A stretch of DNA of 60,299 bases, from positions 1 through 60,299 of the forward strand of contig NZ_JAAXPN010000011.1 in assembly GCF_012396505.1 (NCBI RefSeq), given 5' to 3'. This DNA is from Periweissella fabalis. GTDB lineage: Bacteria; Bacillota; Bacilli; Lactobacillales; Lactobacillaceae. The translations under genes and the position numbers were made by a program. The notes under the pieces are model-generated. The model was not told where the DNA came from. It worked only from the letters and a program-made list of their open reading frames with translations, and searched no databases. This document shows positions 1-8,117 of this stretch, piece by piece (position 1 is the first letter of the stretch; every line of letters starts with the position of its first letter).

Positions 1-39
1 TTCGTAGTCAGACACTCTATCCAATTGCGCTATAGGTGC
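1..39 (-). tRNA. tRNA-Arg(ACG), 5' part only
   Basis: The reverse complement starts GCACCTATAGCGCAATTGG and has a normal D-arm. The anticodon loop reads CTACGAA, giving anticodon ACG. The window edge cuts the gene inside the anticodon arm, so the T-arm and acceptor end are not visible. It is the last visible gene of the minus-strand tRNA cluster. Confidence 0.85.
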
Positions 40-54
40 ATAATATTAAATTTA

Positions 55-126
55 AGCGAAAGACGGGATTCGAACCCGCGACCCCCACCATGGCAAGGTG
101 ATGTTCTACCACTGAACTACTTTCGC
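55..126 (-). tRNA. tRNA-Gly(GCC)
   Basis: A cloverleaf is readable on the minus strand: acceptor GCGAAAG pairs with CTTTCGC, the anticodon loop is TTGCCAT (anticodon GCC), and the T-arm GGTTCGAATCC is present. The base after the acceptor is T, followed by TAA, so the 3' CCA is not encoded. Confidence 0.95.
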
Positions 127-131
127 ACTAA

Positions 132-204
132 TGCCGACTAAAGGATTCGAACCTTCGACCCCATCATTACTAGTGATGTGCTCTGCCAACTGAGCTAAGT
201 CGGC
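132..204 (-). tRNA. tRNA-Thr(AGT)
   Basis: Minus-strand cloverleaf: acceptor GCCGACT pairs with AGTCGGC, discriminator is A, and the anticodon loop CTAGTAA gives anticodon AGT (read as IGU after editing). No CCA is encoded. It lies 5 bases upstream of tRNA-Gly in the transcript. Confidence 0.95.
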
Positions 205-222
205 GTTTCTCAAAAAAAGAAA

Positions 223-304
223 TGCGGATGAAGGGATTCGAACCCCCACGCCATAAGACACTGGAACCTAAATCCAGCGCGTCTGCCAGTTCCGCCACAT
301 CCGC
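223..304 (-). tRNA. tRNA-Leu(TAG)
   Basis: Minus-strand class II tRNA with a long variable arm. Acceptor GCGGATG pairs with CATCCGC, discriminator is A, and the anticodon loop TTTAGGT gives anticodon TAG. CCA is not encoded. It is the first gene of the cluster behind the promoter at 336-364. Confidence 0.95.
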
Positions 305-335
305 TTCATTTCGTATTTATCGAAACAACTATTTT

Positions 336-364
336 ATAATACCGCGTGGAAAACAAAAGGTCAA
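336..364 (-). promoter_or_regulatory. Promoter of the tRNA cluster
   Basis: On the minus strand TTGACC (359-364) is followed after exactly 17 bases by TATTAT (336-341), about 30 bases upstream of tRNA-Leu. This is a near-consensus vegetative promoter, as expected for stable RNA genes. Confidence 0.8.
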
Positions 365-471
365 CAAAAATTTTACTTTTTTTATCAAATACTACTAAAA
401 AATTTGTTGTCGTCTGATATCTGATTTTATTTATTAAAGCAATCAAGCAAGTGGTAATGATAAATACTAAT

Positions 472-509
472 AAAAATCCCAGAAAAAATGAATTTTTCCT
501 GGGATTTTT
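472..509. terminator. Bidirectional hairpin terminator downstream of serS
   Basis: AAAAATCCCAG pairs with CTGGGATTTTT around an A/T-rich inner stem, with A and T tracts on both sides. It ends the minus-strand serS transcript. Its right flank (510-565) resembles the flanks of other hairpins in the window (see the repeat-family finding). Confidence 0.8.
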
Positions 510-582
510 ATGTATACTTCGAATATATCACAAAGCTTTTTTGTTGAATATTTTAGATTATACAGTATCTTTACTATATATT

Positions 583-1866
583 TTATAATTCGTCTTCTTT
601 AACAATCTTATCCGCACCAAAGTATGGGCGAAGTGCTTCAGGGATTGTTACCGTACCATCTTCATTTTGGCAGTTTTCCAAAATTGCGGCAACGGTCCGA
701 CCAACCGCAAGACCTGATCCATTCAATGTGTGGACAAACTGTAATTTGCCATCAGCATCACGGTATTGAATGTGGGCCCGACGTGCTTGGAAGGCTTCCG
801 TGTTTGAACATGATGAAATTTCACGGTACATGTTTTGCGCAGGCATCCAAACTTCCAAGTCATAAGTCTTAGCAGCTGAGAAGCCCATGTCACCAGTTGA
901 CAAGTTGATTACGTGATATGGCAAGCCTAAACGTTGCAAGATGTTTTCAGCATTTGTAACCATCTTTTCAAGTTCGTTGTATGAATCTTCTGGCTTAGCA
1001 AATTTAACCATTTCAACTTTGTTAAATTGGTGTAAACGAATCAAACCACGGGTATCGCGACCAGCTGAACCAGCTTCTTGACGGAATGATGGTGAAACAG
1101 CTGTAAAGTATACTGGTAACTTTTCGGCTGGAATTACTTCATCCCGGTAGTAGTTCGTCAATGGTACTTCGGCTGTAGGAATTAACGTCATATCGTTTTC
1201 AACTCCAACACGGTAAGCATCTTCTTCAAACTTAGGATATTGTCCCGTACCAAACATTGAGTCGTAGTTAACCATGTATGGTGTCAACATTTCTTTGTAG
1301 CCTTCTTTACGGTGTTCATCCAACATGAAGTTGTAAATAGCCCGTTCCAAACGTGCCCCTTGGCCAACGTAGTATAAGAAACGTGCGCCAGCAACTTTGG
1401 CACCACGTTCAAAATCAAGAATTCCTAAATCTTCACCAATTTCCCAGTGGTTTTTAGGTTCAAAATCAAATTCACGAATTTTTCCATCTGTGCGAATTTC
1501 AACATTCGCTTCTTCATCTGGACCAACTGGAATACTTTCATGCGGCATATTAGGTAAGTGTGAAGCAATTTTGAAAATAGCTGCTTCAACATTCTCAAGG
1601 TCAGCATCAATTTCCTTGATTTTTGCCCCAACAGCTTGCATCTCAGCAATTACAGCACTGGCATCCTGTTTATTACGTTTTGCAACGGCAATCTCTTCAG
1701 AAACCACATTACGTTTAGCCTTCAATTGCTCAGTTTCTTGAATTAAATCACGCCGTTTGGCATCTAAAGTCACCAATTCATCAATAACATTTCCTTCAAC
1801 ACCACGTGTCGCCAAACGTTCTTTAACGTACTCAGTTTCAGTACGAAATAACTTCATATCTAACAT
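583..1866 (-). CDS. serS: Seryl-tRNA synthetase
   Basis: Class II aminoacyl-tRNA synthetase that charges tRNA-Ser. It is 427 residues, the usual length. Residues about 30-100 form the long antiparallel coiled-coil arm that grips the tRNA-Ser variable arm. The serine-site TAE motif is at 231-233, motif 2 ([15 protein letters not shown]) at 261-275, and motif 3 ([10 protein letters not shown]) at 383-392. AGGAG lies 9 bases before the ATG, and MLDMKLF matches the normal family N-terminus. It begins 11 bases after the deoxynucleoside kinase stop, so the two genes are probably co-transcribed. No T-box is seen upstream. Confidence 0.97.
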   Translation of the reverse strand: MLDMKLFRTETEYVKERLATRGVEGNVIDELVTLDAKRRDLIQETEQLKAKRNVVSEEIAVAKRNKQDASAVIAEMQAVGAKIKEIDADLENVEAAIFKIASHLPNMPHESIPVGPDEEANVEIRTDGKIREFDFEPKNHWEIGEDLGILDFERGAKVAGARFLYYVGQGARLERAIYNFMLDEHRKEGYKEMLTPYMVNYDSMFGTGQYPKFEEDAYRVGVENDMTLIPTAEVPLTNYYRDEVIPAEKLPVYFTAVSPSFRQEAGSAGRDTRGLIRLHQFNKVEMVKFAKPEDSYNELEKMVTNAENILQRLGLPYHVINLSTGDMGFSAAKTYDLEVWMPAQNMYREISSCSNTEAFQARRAHIQYRDADGKLQFVHTLNGSGLAVGRTVAAILENCQNEDGTVTIPEALRPYFGADKIVKEDEL

Positions 1867-1877
1867 ACAAAAATCTC

Positions 1878-2516
1878 CTATCTTAATCCCAATTGGGTTA
1901 GTTTATTATCAATTGCCGTGAGCACTTCTATTCGTGCCTGTTCTTCTGTAACAAAATCCAATCGATCGCCATCAATCATCATTTTAGGGGAACGATCATA
2001 AGCTTCAAACCAAGCATCATAACGACTTGTCAAAGTCCGATAGTATTCAAACAAACTCGGATCTTGTTCAACTTGTTCAAAATCACGGCCACGTAACTTA
2101 ATTCTTTGCAACATTGTCTCAAATGATACACGAATATAAATTAGTAAACCAGGATCCTTTGATGCCACACCAGGTAAGTTTTCCATCATATTTTCAAGTA
2201 AGGCTTGATGAATTTCGACCTCAATATCAGTTGCTCGACCAAGATCTGCATTAAGCTTAAATAATAGTGCATCTTCAAATATCGAACGATCTAGGATATC
2301 CAAGGAATTACTTTGTGCTTGTTGAATATAACCTAAACGCTTATTCATAAAATAAACTTGCAACAGGAAACCGTATTTTTGAGGATCAGCATAAAACATC
2401 TTTAAAATTGTGTTATCATCAACCGTCTCATAAAAAGCTTGTGTTCCTAAATGTTGTGCTAACATTTTGGTTAATGTTGACTTTCCTGCCCCTATCGTTC
2501 CAGATAAAACTATCAT
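1878..2516 (-). CDS. Deoxynucleoside kinase (deoxyadenosine/deoxyguanosine type)
   Basis: Phosphorylates deoxynucleosides for dNTP salvage in the cytoplasm. It is 212 residues with a P-loop GTIGAGKST near residues 6-14, a DRSIFED motif near the middle, and the arginine-rich lid segment RGRDFEQ. These are typical of the dCK/dGK-like family in lactobacilli, where such enzymes often act as paired subunits; only one is present here. It is the first gene of an operon with serS. The ORF starts with ATG behind AAGGAG. Substrate preference cannot be read from the sequence. Confidence 0.88.
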   Translation of the reverse strand: MIVLSGTIGAGKSTLTKMLAQHLGTQAFYETVDDNTILKMFYADPQKYGFLLQVYFMNKRLGYIQQAQSNSLDILDRSIFEDALLFKLNADLGRATDIEVEIHQALLENMMENLPGVASKDPGLLIYIRVSFETMLQRIKLRGRDFEQVEQDPSLFEYYRTLTSRYDAWFEAYDRSPKMMIDGDRLDFVTEEQARIEVLTAIDNKLTQLGLR

Positions 2517-2733
2517 TATCTTACTCCTTTATATCCTCAAACTTATCTCTATTACTATATCAAAAAATAGTGTCATTTGGTAAATATTCGTTGAACAAAC
2601 TAAATAAAATCGACTTACTTTATGCTATCTTACTCAATTAAAAAGAATTACTTGTTTACCATTACTTAATTTACTATCATTTACAATAAAACTAGAGCAA
2701 TAGGCCATTAAAAATCGGCCGATATTGGTAAAT

Positions 2734-2777
2734 ACAATAATAGGTCCCTTGAAGAAAATCTTCAGGGACCTATTGTC
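2734..2777. terminator. Hairpin terminator after the first lysine permease
   Basis: TAGGTCCCTTGAAGA and TCTTCAGGGACCTA form a long stem with one bulged T and a tiny A-rich loop. It follows the minus-strand permease that ends at 2843. Its right flank (2778-2840) is similar to the flank at 26273-26345. Confidence 0.7.
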
Positions 2778-2842
2778 ATATTTCGCATCTATCAGTTTCC
2801 GATATGTATTTTAAACTAAATTACTACTGAAAAAAGCTTATA

Positions 2843-4315
2843 TTATGACTCGAAGCTCTCGCTTTTAGTTACCTTTGTTAAATCAACTTCAGTCAACGAA
2901 ATAATATGTGTCTTATAACGCACCTTGTAATAGATAAATAAAATTAAAAATAACGGAATACTCATGTAAGTGATTAATATTTGTTGCCAATCAAATTTAA
3001 TAAATGATGTTGGATTTTGACCAATAATAACCAAAATACAAACAATCAATGCTAATAAAGGTCCAAACGGAAACCACTTAGCTTTGTATTTAAGTTCGGT
3101 TAATGCATGTCCTTGGGCAACAAATGCTCGACGAAAGCGATAATGTGAAACGGCAATTCCAATCCACGCAATGAACCCTGTTAAGCCTGAACCAGCTACT
3201 AAGTAAGTATATGCATTAGGGCCTAAAACACTAGTTAAAAATGTTAATATAGCCACAATCGTTGTTCCAAGTAATGCTGTTAATGGAATTCCACGACGAC
3301 TAACTCGATCGAATAATTTAGGCGCAAAGCCTTCACGTGACATCACGTATAACATTCGAGTTGAAGCGTACATCCCTGAATTAGCTGATGAAAGGACGGA
3401 CGTTAAAATAATTGCATTCATTACCGAGGCAGCAGCAGCAAAACCAGCTTGCTTAAATACTAACGCAAATGGTGATATCGCTACATGGGCAGCATCTGAA
3501 CGTAATAAGTTCGGATCTTTATAATTAATCAATTCTGCAATCACTAAAATTGATAAAATATAAAATAATAAAATCCGCCAAAAAACTTGTTTTATTGCCT
3601 TAGGAACAGATTCTTCAGGGGTTGCTGATTCACCAGCAGTAATACCAATTAATTCTGTTCCTTGAAAAGAATAACCTGCTACTACAAAAACTGCCAAAAC
3701 AGCTGGCAAACCGCCAACAAAGCCACCATTATGATGATTGGCTGTTAAATTAGTAATAACATTGACGTGATTACCCATGATGCCAAAGATTGTTAATACC
3801 CCAATAACTAAGAAAACTAATACCGTTACAACTTTTATAATTGACATCCAAAATTCAGTCTCACCAAACGATTTAACCGATAAAATATTAACAATAAAGA
3901 TTAACACAATTGCAATTGCCGACCAAATCCATTGTGGCCAATTAGGAAGCCAATAGCTCATAACAACACCAACCGTTGCCGCATCAACAGCCAATGTCAC
4001 TGCCCAATTGAACCAATAATTCCAGCCCATTGCAAATCCAAATGCTGGATCAACAAACTTGGTGGCATATGTTGCAAATGAACCTGTTAGCGGCATATAC
4101 GTTGCCATTTCGCCAAGTGACGTCATTAAAAAGAACACCATAATTCCTATCGCTGCGTAAGCTGCAATCGCCCCCATCGGACCAGCTTGAGATATTGCTG
4201 AACCTGACGCAACGAATAATCCCGTCCCAATACTTCCACCTAAAGCAATCATTGAAATATGCCTAGTTTGTAACTCACGTTTGATTCCACCTGAATTTGA
4301 TTTACCTGTTGACAT
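2843..4315 (-). CDS. lysP: Lysine permease, APC family (copy 1)
   Basis: Predicted lysine importer in the membrane, 490 residues with about 12 hydrophobic segments. The N-terminal LQTRHISMIALGGSIGTGLFVASG signature is that of amino-acid permeases of the LysP type. The assignment to lysine rests mainly on the lysine riboswitch directly upstream (4355-4595). It is very similar along its length to the permease at 4800-6281, so the two are tandem duplicates. They differ mostly at the C-terminus and in scattered conservative positions. ATG follows AGGAGAAGAAA. A hairpin terminator ends the unit. Confidence 0.88.
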   Translation of the reverse strand: MSTGKSNSGGIKRELQTRHISMIALGGSIGTGLFVASGSAISQAGPMGAIAAYAAIGIMVFFLMTSLGEMATYMPLTGSFATYATKFVDPAFGFAMGWNYWFNWAVTLAVDAATVGVVMSYWLPNWPQWIWSAIAIVLIFIVNILSVKSFGETEFWMSIIKVVTVLVFLVIGVLTIFGIMGNHVNVITNLTANHHNGGFVGGLPAVLAVFVVAGYSFQGTELIGITAGESATPEESVPKAIKQVFWRILLFYILSILVIAELINYKDPNLLRSDAAHVAISPFALVFKQAGFAAAASVMNAIILTSVLSSANSGMYASTRMLYVMSREGFAPKLFDRVSRRGIPLTALLGTTIVAILTFLTSVLGPNAYTYLVAGSGLTGFIAWIGIAVSHYRFRRAFVAQGHALTELKYKAKWFPFGPLLALIVCILVIIGQNPTSFIKFDWQQILITYMSIPLFLILFIYYKVRYKTHIISLTEVDLTKVTKSESFES

Positions 4316-4354
4316 TTTCTTCTCCTATCCATTTGAAGCTCAACTATTTTAAAT

Positions 4355-4399
4355 AAAAAAAGACCCTTAGCCTAATAAATACACATTAGCCAAAGGGTT
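4355..4399 (-). terminator. Riboswitch terminator in front of lysP copy 1
   Basis: On the minus strand an ACCCTTTGGCTAAT-like arm pairs with ATTAGGCTAAGGGT, followed by seven T. It lies between the lysine aptamer and the lysP start codon, the expected place for the expression platform. Confidence 0.85.
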
Positions 4400-4595
4400 C
4401 TGAAATTTAGATACCAATTGTCGCTAGCGCCTCGCAGCCGACATTTTTGCTACGAGAGTCTAATATCTATTAAATATTAGCCCAGCTAATTAAGTACGAA
4501 ACCTTAACTAACTTCGGCAATCGCCCCTTTCAATCAAGCTACGGAATTTCGTTTCCTAACTTAATTTACTATTGTTGATTGCAACCTCTTCAAAT
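4400..4595 (-). promoter_or_regulatory. Lysine riboswitch aptamer, lysP copy 1
   Basis: Read on the minus strand, the leader contains the L-box landmarks in order: AGAGGTTGCA, then AGTA, then GGGGCGATTGCCGAAG, then GCTGGGC, then GTCGGCTGCGAGGCGCTAGCG. The same elements recur in the same order at 6370-6570. Lysine binding would favour the downstream terminator and shut off the permease. Aptamer borders are approximate. Confidence 0.88.
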
Positions 4596-4618
4596 AATTA
4601 AATTGTCAATAAGCTTTA

Positions 4619-4647
4619 ATTATACCCGCCTTTATAATTTAGTTCAA
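4619..4647 (-). promoter_or_regulatory. Promoter of riboswitch-lysP copy 1
   Basis: TTGAAC (4642-4647) and TATAAT (4619-4624) on the minus strand are 17 bases apart. The start of transcription would fall about 20 bases before the aptamer, so each permease copy has its own transcription unit. Confidence 0.82.
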
Positions 4648-4708
4648 TAAACAAAAACTAAGCTAAATTACTAAAGCACATACTATACGTGAAATACCAT
4701 AAACCCAA

Positions 4709-4761
4709 AATATGACAATAGGTTCCTTGAAGAAAATCTTCAAGGAACCTATTGTCATATT
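4709..4761. terminator. Perfect 25-bp hairpin after lysP copy 2
   Basis: Two perfectly complementary 25-base arms (4709-4733 and 4737-4761) flank a 3-base A loop. It terminates the upstream permease. The sequence to its right (4762-4800) resembles, in inverted sense, the left flank of the hairpin at 25100-25158. Confidence 0.75.
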
Positions 4762-4799
4762 TCTCTATATCGCCTGACTTTTGTCATGACTCAATGTTA

Positions 4800-6281
4800 C
4801 TAATTTGCTTCATAGCTTTCGCTTTTACTTGATTTATTTAAATCAACTTCTTTAAGCGGAATAACTTTTGTCCGATAGCGAAGCTTATAATAAAGATACA
4901 AAATAATAAATAACGGTACACTCATGTAAGTAATTAAAACTTGTTGCCAATCAAGAGCAATAAATGATTGGGGATTTTGGCCAATAATGACTAAAATACA
5001 AATAATTAGAGCCATTAATGGGCCAAACGGAAACCATTTAGCTTTATACTTCAATGAACTCAAGTCTTTACCTTGAGCAACAAATGCTCGGCGGAAACGA
5101 TAATGTGATACTGCAATACCAATCCAAGCTATAAAGCCAGTTAAACCTGAAGCAGCTACTAAATAATTATATGCATTGGGGCCAATAATACTAGTTACAA
5201 ATGTAAGTAAGCCAATTACTGTTGTACCAAGTAATGCAGCTACTGGAATTCCACGACGATTAGTCTTACCAAAAACTTTAGGTGCGAAGCCTTCGCGTGA
5301 CATTACATATAACATTCGAGTTGAGGCATACATTCCTGAATTAGCTGACGATAATACTGACGTTAAAATAACAGCATTCATAACCGATGCAGCAGCAGCA
5401 AATCCAGCTTGCTTAAATACTAACGCAAATGGTGATACTGCGACATGGGCCGCATCCGAACGTAATAGATCAGGATTTTTGTAGTTGATCAACGCTGCAA
5501 TTACAAAGATTGAAAGAATATAAAATAGCAAAATCCGCCAGAAAACTTGCTTAATAGCCTTAGGAACTGATTCTTCAGGAGTTGCTGATTCACCAGCAGT
5601 GATTCCGATTAATTCAGTTCCTTGGAATGAATATCCCGCTACGACAAAGACTGCTAAGATAGCAGGTAAGCCCCCAACAAAGCCACCATTGTGGTGATTG
5701 GCTGTTAAATTACCAATTACATCAACGTGATTACCCATGATACCAAAAATTGTTAATAAACCAATGACTAAAAATATCAAAACCGTTATAACTTTTATAA
5801 TTGACATCCAAAATTCAGTTTCACCAAATGATTTAACCGATAAAATATTGATTACAAATATAAGTGCTAAAGCAATCGCTGACCAAATCCACTGTGGCAT
5901 ATTAGGTAACCAATAATTCATAACTACTCCAACTGTAGCAGCATCAACTGCTAAAGTTACTGCCCAGTTAAACCAGTAGTTCCAACCCATTGCAAAACCA
6001 AATGCTGGGTCAACAAATTTATTGGCATAAGTTGCAAAGGACCCAGTCAAAGGCATATATGTGGCCATTTCCCCTAATGAAGTCATTAAGAAAAATACCA
6101 TAATCCCAATTGCAATATACGCTGTCAATGCACCTAATGGACCTGCTTGTGAAATTGCCGAACCAGATGCAACAAACAAGCCAGTCCCAATACATCCTCC
6201 TAAAGCAATCATTGAGATATGGCGCGTCTTAAGTTCACGCTTAATTCCACCACCAAATGATTCTGTATTATTTTGTGCCAT
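4800..6281 (-). CDS. lysP: Lysine permease, APC family (copy 2)
   Basis: Same family and topology as the copy at 2843-4315, 493 residues. Long blocks are identical, such as the GEMATYMPLTGSFATYA and SAISQAG segments. GGAGAAGAGAAC precedes the ATG. The gene has its own promoter (6590-6618), lysine aptamer and terminator, so both copies should respond to lysine. Keeping both suggests different affinity or a dosage benefit; this is inference. Confidence 0.88.
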   Translation of the reverse strand: MAQNNTESFGGGIKRELKTRHISMIALGGCIGTGLFVASGSAISQAGPLGALTAYIAIGIMVFFLMTSLGEMATYMPLTGSFATYANKFVDPAFGFAMGWNYWFNWAVTLAVDAATVGVVMNYWLPNMPQWIWSAIALALIFVINILSVKSFGETEFWMSIIKVITVLIFLVIGLLTIFGIMGNHVDVIGNLTANHHNGGFVGGLPAILAVFVVAGYSFQGTELIGITAGESATPEESVPKAIKQVFWRILLFYILSIFVIAALINYKNPDLLRSDAAHVAVSPFALVFKQAGFAAAASVMNAVILTSVLSSANSGMYASTRMLYVMSREGFAPKVFGKTNRRGIPVAALLGTTVIGLLTFVTSIIGPNAYNYLVAASGLTGFIAWIGIAVSHYRFRRAFVAQGKDLSSLKYKAKWFPFGPLMALIICILVIIGQNPQSFIALDWQQVLITYMSVPLFIILYLYYKLRYRTKVIPLKEVDLNKSSKSESYEAN

Positions 6282-6324
6282 GTTCTCTTCTCCTTTTTAT
6301 TCGAAAAGCCTGTCTCGCGGTAAT

Positions 6325-6369
6325 AAAAAAATCCTTTGCCTAATAAAAAACACATTAGCCAAAGGATTT
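6325..6369 (-). terminator. Riboswitch terminator in front of lysP copy 2
   Basis: On the minus strand AATCCTTTGGCTAATG pairs with TTAGGCAAAGGATT around a T-rich loop and is followed by a run of seven T. It is the counterpart of the hairpin at 4355-4399. Confidence 0.85.
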
Positions 6370-6570
6370 GAATATATTTATTCTTACCGTTTGTCGATAG
6401 CGCCCCGCAGCCGACATTTTTCGCTGCGACAGTCCAACGCCTATTAAGCATTGGCCCAAAAAGTTAATCTACGGAAATTAACTAATTTCGGCAACCGTCC
6501 CTTTCATCTAATCTCCGAAGCCCGTCTTCTAAATTAGCCTACTGATGTTGGTTGCAACCTCTTTCAAATA
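6370..6570 (-). promoter_or_regulatory. Lysine riboswitch aptamer, lysP copy 2
   Basis: The minus strand carries AGAGGTTGCA, CAGTAGG, AAGGGACGGTTGCCGAA, TTGGGCC and GTCGGCTGCGGGGCGCTA in the order of the lysine riboswitch core. Compared with the aptamer at 4400-4595, the peripheral stems differ with compensating changes while the core is kept, which supports a functional RNA. Confidence 0.88.
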
Positions 6571-6589
6571 TTTACTTTTAATAGAACCT

Positions 6590-6618
6590 ATTCTACATAA
6601 TCCTCATACTAAAAGCAA
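6590..6618 (-). promoter_or_regulatory. Promoter of riboswitch-lysP copy 2
   Basis: TTGCTT (6613-6618) and TAGAAT (6590-6595) on the minus strand are separated by 17 bases. It sits just downstream of the acetyltransferase stop codon and upstream of the aptamer. Confidence 0.7.
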
Positions 6619-6636
6619 GCCACATACCCAAATATT

Positions 6637-7095
6637 TTAGCATTGTAAAATAAATTTGTAGCTACTTTCATTTGGAAGATGTTTTTGCTGGATAAATCCA
6701 TTTTTACGTAATACGGCAGCTGAGGCACTTTCTGGTTCAATAACTCGAGCCCACAAAGTTTGTATATGCAGCTTCTTAAAAGCAATCGCTATTGCTTGAG
6801 TAACCGCCTGCGTCATAAGGCCTTGATTCCAATATTCAGGTAATAATAAGTAGCCAATCTCTAAGCATTGACTTAAAGTATTATCGGCTTCAAAGGCTAT
6901 ACTACCAATAACCATTCCCTGGTAAATGATCAAATAGGTTAAATCACGTGTCAAAGCAGCTTGAAACATTACTTGGCCGGCAAAAATACCTTGTACTGGT
7001 AAAAATCCTGCCGCAGCCGCTAATTGAGTATCACTAATTAAAGGCCAATAGTCTTCAAAATCAGTTGGTTCTAACTTACGTAATTCAATTTCCAT
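6637..7095 (-). CDS. GNAT-family N-acetyltransferase (RimJ/RimL-like)
   Basis: Probable acetyl-CoA-dependent N-acetyltransferase of about 152 residues. The segment IGYLLLPEYWNQGLMTQAV is the acetyl-CoA-binding motif A of the RimJ/RimL-like branch, and AAVLRKNGFIQQ is the C-terminal motif B. I start it at the ATG one base after the nucleoside hydrolase stop. The longer frame begins with GTG inside that gene. No strong Shine-Dalgarno is present, so translation is probably coupled to the upstream gene. The substrate is unknown. Confidence 0.82.
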   Translation of the reverse strand: MEIELRKLEPTDFEDYWPLISDTQLAAAAGFLPVQGIFAGQVMFQAALTRDLTYLIIYQGMVIGSIAFEADNTLSQCLEIGYLLLPEYWNQGLMTQAVTQAIAIAFKKLHIQTLWARVIEPESASAAVLRKNGFIQQKHLPNESSYKFILQC

Positions 7096-7096
7096 T

Positions 7097-8020
7097 CTAA
7101 AACTTATCCATTTCACTAACTTCTAATAACATAAATTCATTAAATGCCGCAGCATCAATATCTATCGCAACTTCAACATTAGTTTTACCACCATGGTAGG
7201 CACCACGTATATCTGCTACAGTGGTTCCAATCGCTGGTCCTTCTGTGACAACATCAATCCAATAAGGCTTAGTTTCAATTGCTTCGGGATGAAGTAAATA
7301 AAAAATCGTATTTACATCATGCATCGGTACTCCTTCTTCACCACCATCGTTGTAATGGGTGATTAGTGCTCGAAGCATCTTACCAGCCTCATTTAGCTCC
7401 GGTAGTTTAGCAAGAGTACTTGGCGTTATTAAAGCCTTTAAAGTAATATCCAGGCCAATCATTGTCACTGGAATCCCGGCATTATACATAATTTCAGCCG
7501 CATGTGGATCAGTAAAAACATTGAATTCAGCAGTACTAGTCATGTTGCCACGAGTAATCGAACCACCCATCGCAACAATCCGCTTAATTTTTGGTGTTAC
7601 CTCTGGGTGAAGACGGAGTAGTAAAGCGATATTAGTGTATGCACCGGTTGGAATCAGTGTGATTGCTTCAGATGATGCCATCAAGACATCATACATTGCA
7701 GTTACTGCGTCCTTGTCAATTGGGGTTCCATATAAATCTCCAAAATCGTATCCAGGCATTCCTGATTCCCCATGTATTCTGGCCGCATCTTCAAATGGTT
7801 TCAATAAGGGTGTTGCCGCACCTATTGCCACTGGGACTGTTGCATCAAAAAAATGTACTAGTTTTAGAGCATTATTGGTTGTTTTGTCAACGGTTACATT
7901 GCCAGCGACTGTGGTAATTAATTGCACATCAATCTTTGGATTAGTTAGTGCAATTGCAAGTGCTGCTGCATCATCAATTCCTGGATCACAATCAATAATC
8001 ACTTTAATTTGGTCTTCCAT
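7097..8020 (-). CDS. Inosine-uridine preferring nucleoside N-ribohydrolase
   Basis: Hydrolyses ribonucleosides to base and ribose. It is 307 residues from the ATG behind TTGGAGGATTTTC; an in-frame TTG five codons earlier would place the Shine-Dalgarno inside the gene and is rejected. The N-terminal DCDPGIDDAAA is the calcium-binding signature of this family, and HDVNTIFYLLHPE carries the C-terminal metal/substrate Asp. It lies between the NupC transporter and a GNAT gene on the same strand, which fits uptake followed by cleavage of nucleosides. A strong hairpin (8046-8081) stands just before its ribosome-binding site. Confidence 0.92.
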   Translation of the reverse strand: MEDQIKVIIDCDPGIDDAAALAIALTNPKIDVQLITTVAGNVTVDKTTNNALKLVHFFDATVPVAIGAATPLLKPFEDAARIHGESGMPGYDFGDLYGTPIDKDAVTAMYDVLMASSEAITLIPTGAYTNIALLLRLHPEVTPKIKRIVAMGGSITRGNMTSTAEFNVFTDPHAAEIMYNAGIPVTMIGLDITLKALITPSTLAKLPELNEAGKMLRALITHYNDGGEEGVPMHDVNTIFYLLHPEAIETKPYWIDVVTEGPAIGTTVADIRGAYHGGKTNVEVAIDIDAAAFNEFMLLEVSEMDKF

Positions 8021-8045
8021 ATGAAAATCCTCCAATTTACATGCA

Positions 8046-8081
8046 AAAACGGGACGCAGGACAAAATGCCTGCGTCCCGTT
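8046..8081 (-). terminator. Intercistronic hairpin between nupC and the nucleoside hydrolase
   Basis: A perfect 14-base stem AAACGGGACGCAGG / CCTGCGTCCCGTTT is followed on the minus strand by TTGC and the Shine-Dalgarno of the hydrolase. It could terminate most nupC transcripts, or set the ratio of the two products. No separate promoter is evident between it and the downstream ATG. Confidence 0.7.
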
Positions 8082-8117
8082 TAATAGAAACTGACTAATA
8101 TATGGATATTATATATC

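Noticed and set aside
1397-1741. Plus-strand ORFs inside serS and many similar long frames elsewhere
   Set aside because: They lie antisense or out of frame within well-supported genes, lack ribosome-binding sites, and have composition typical of shadow frames.
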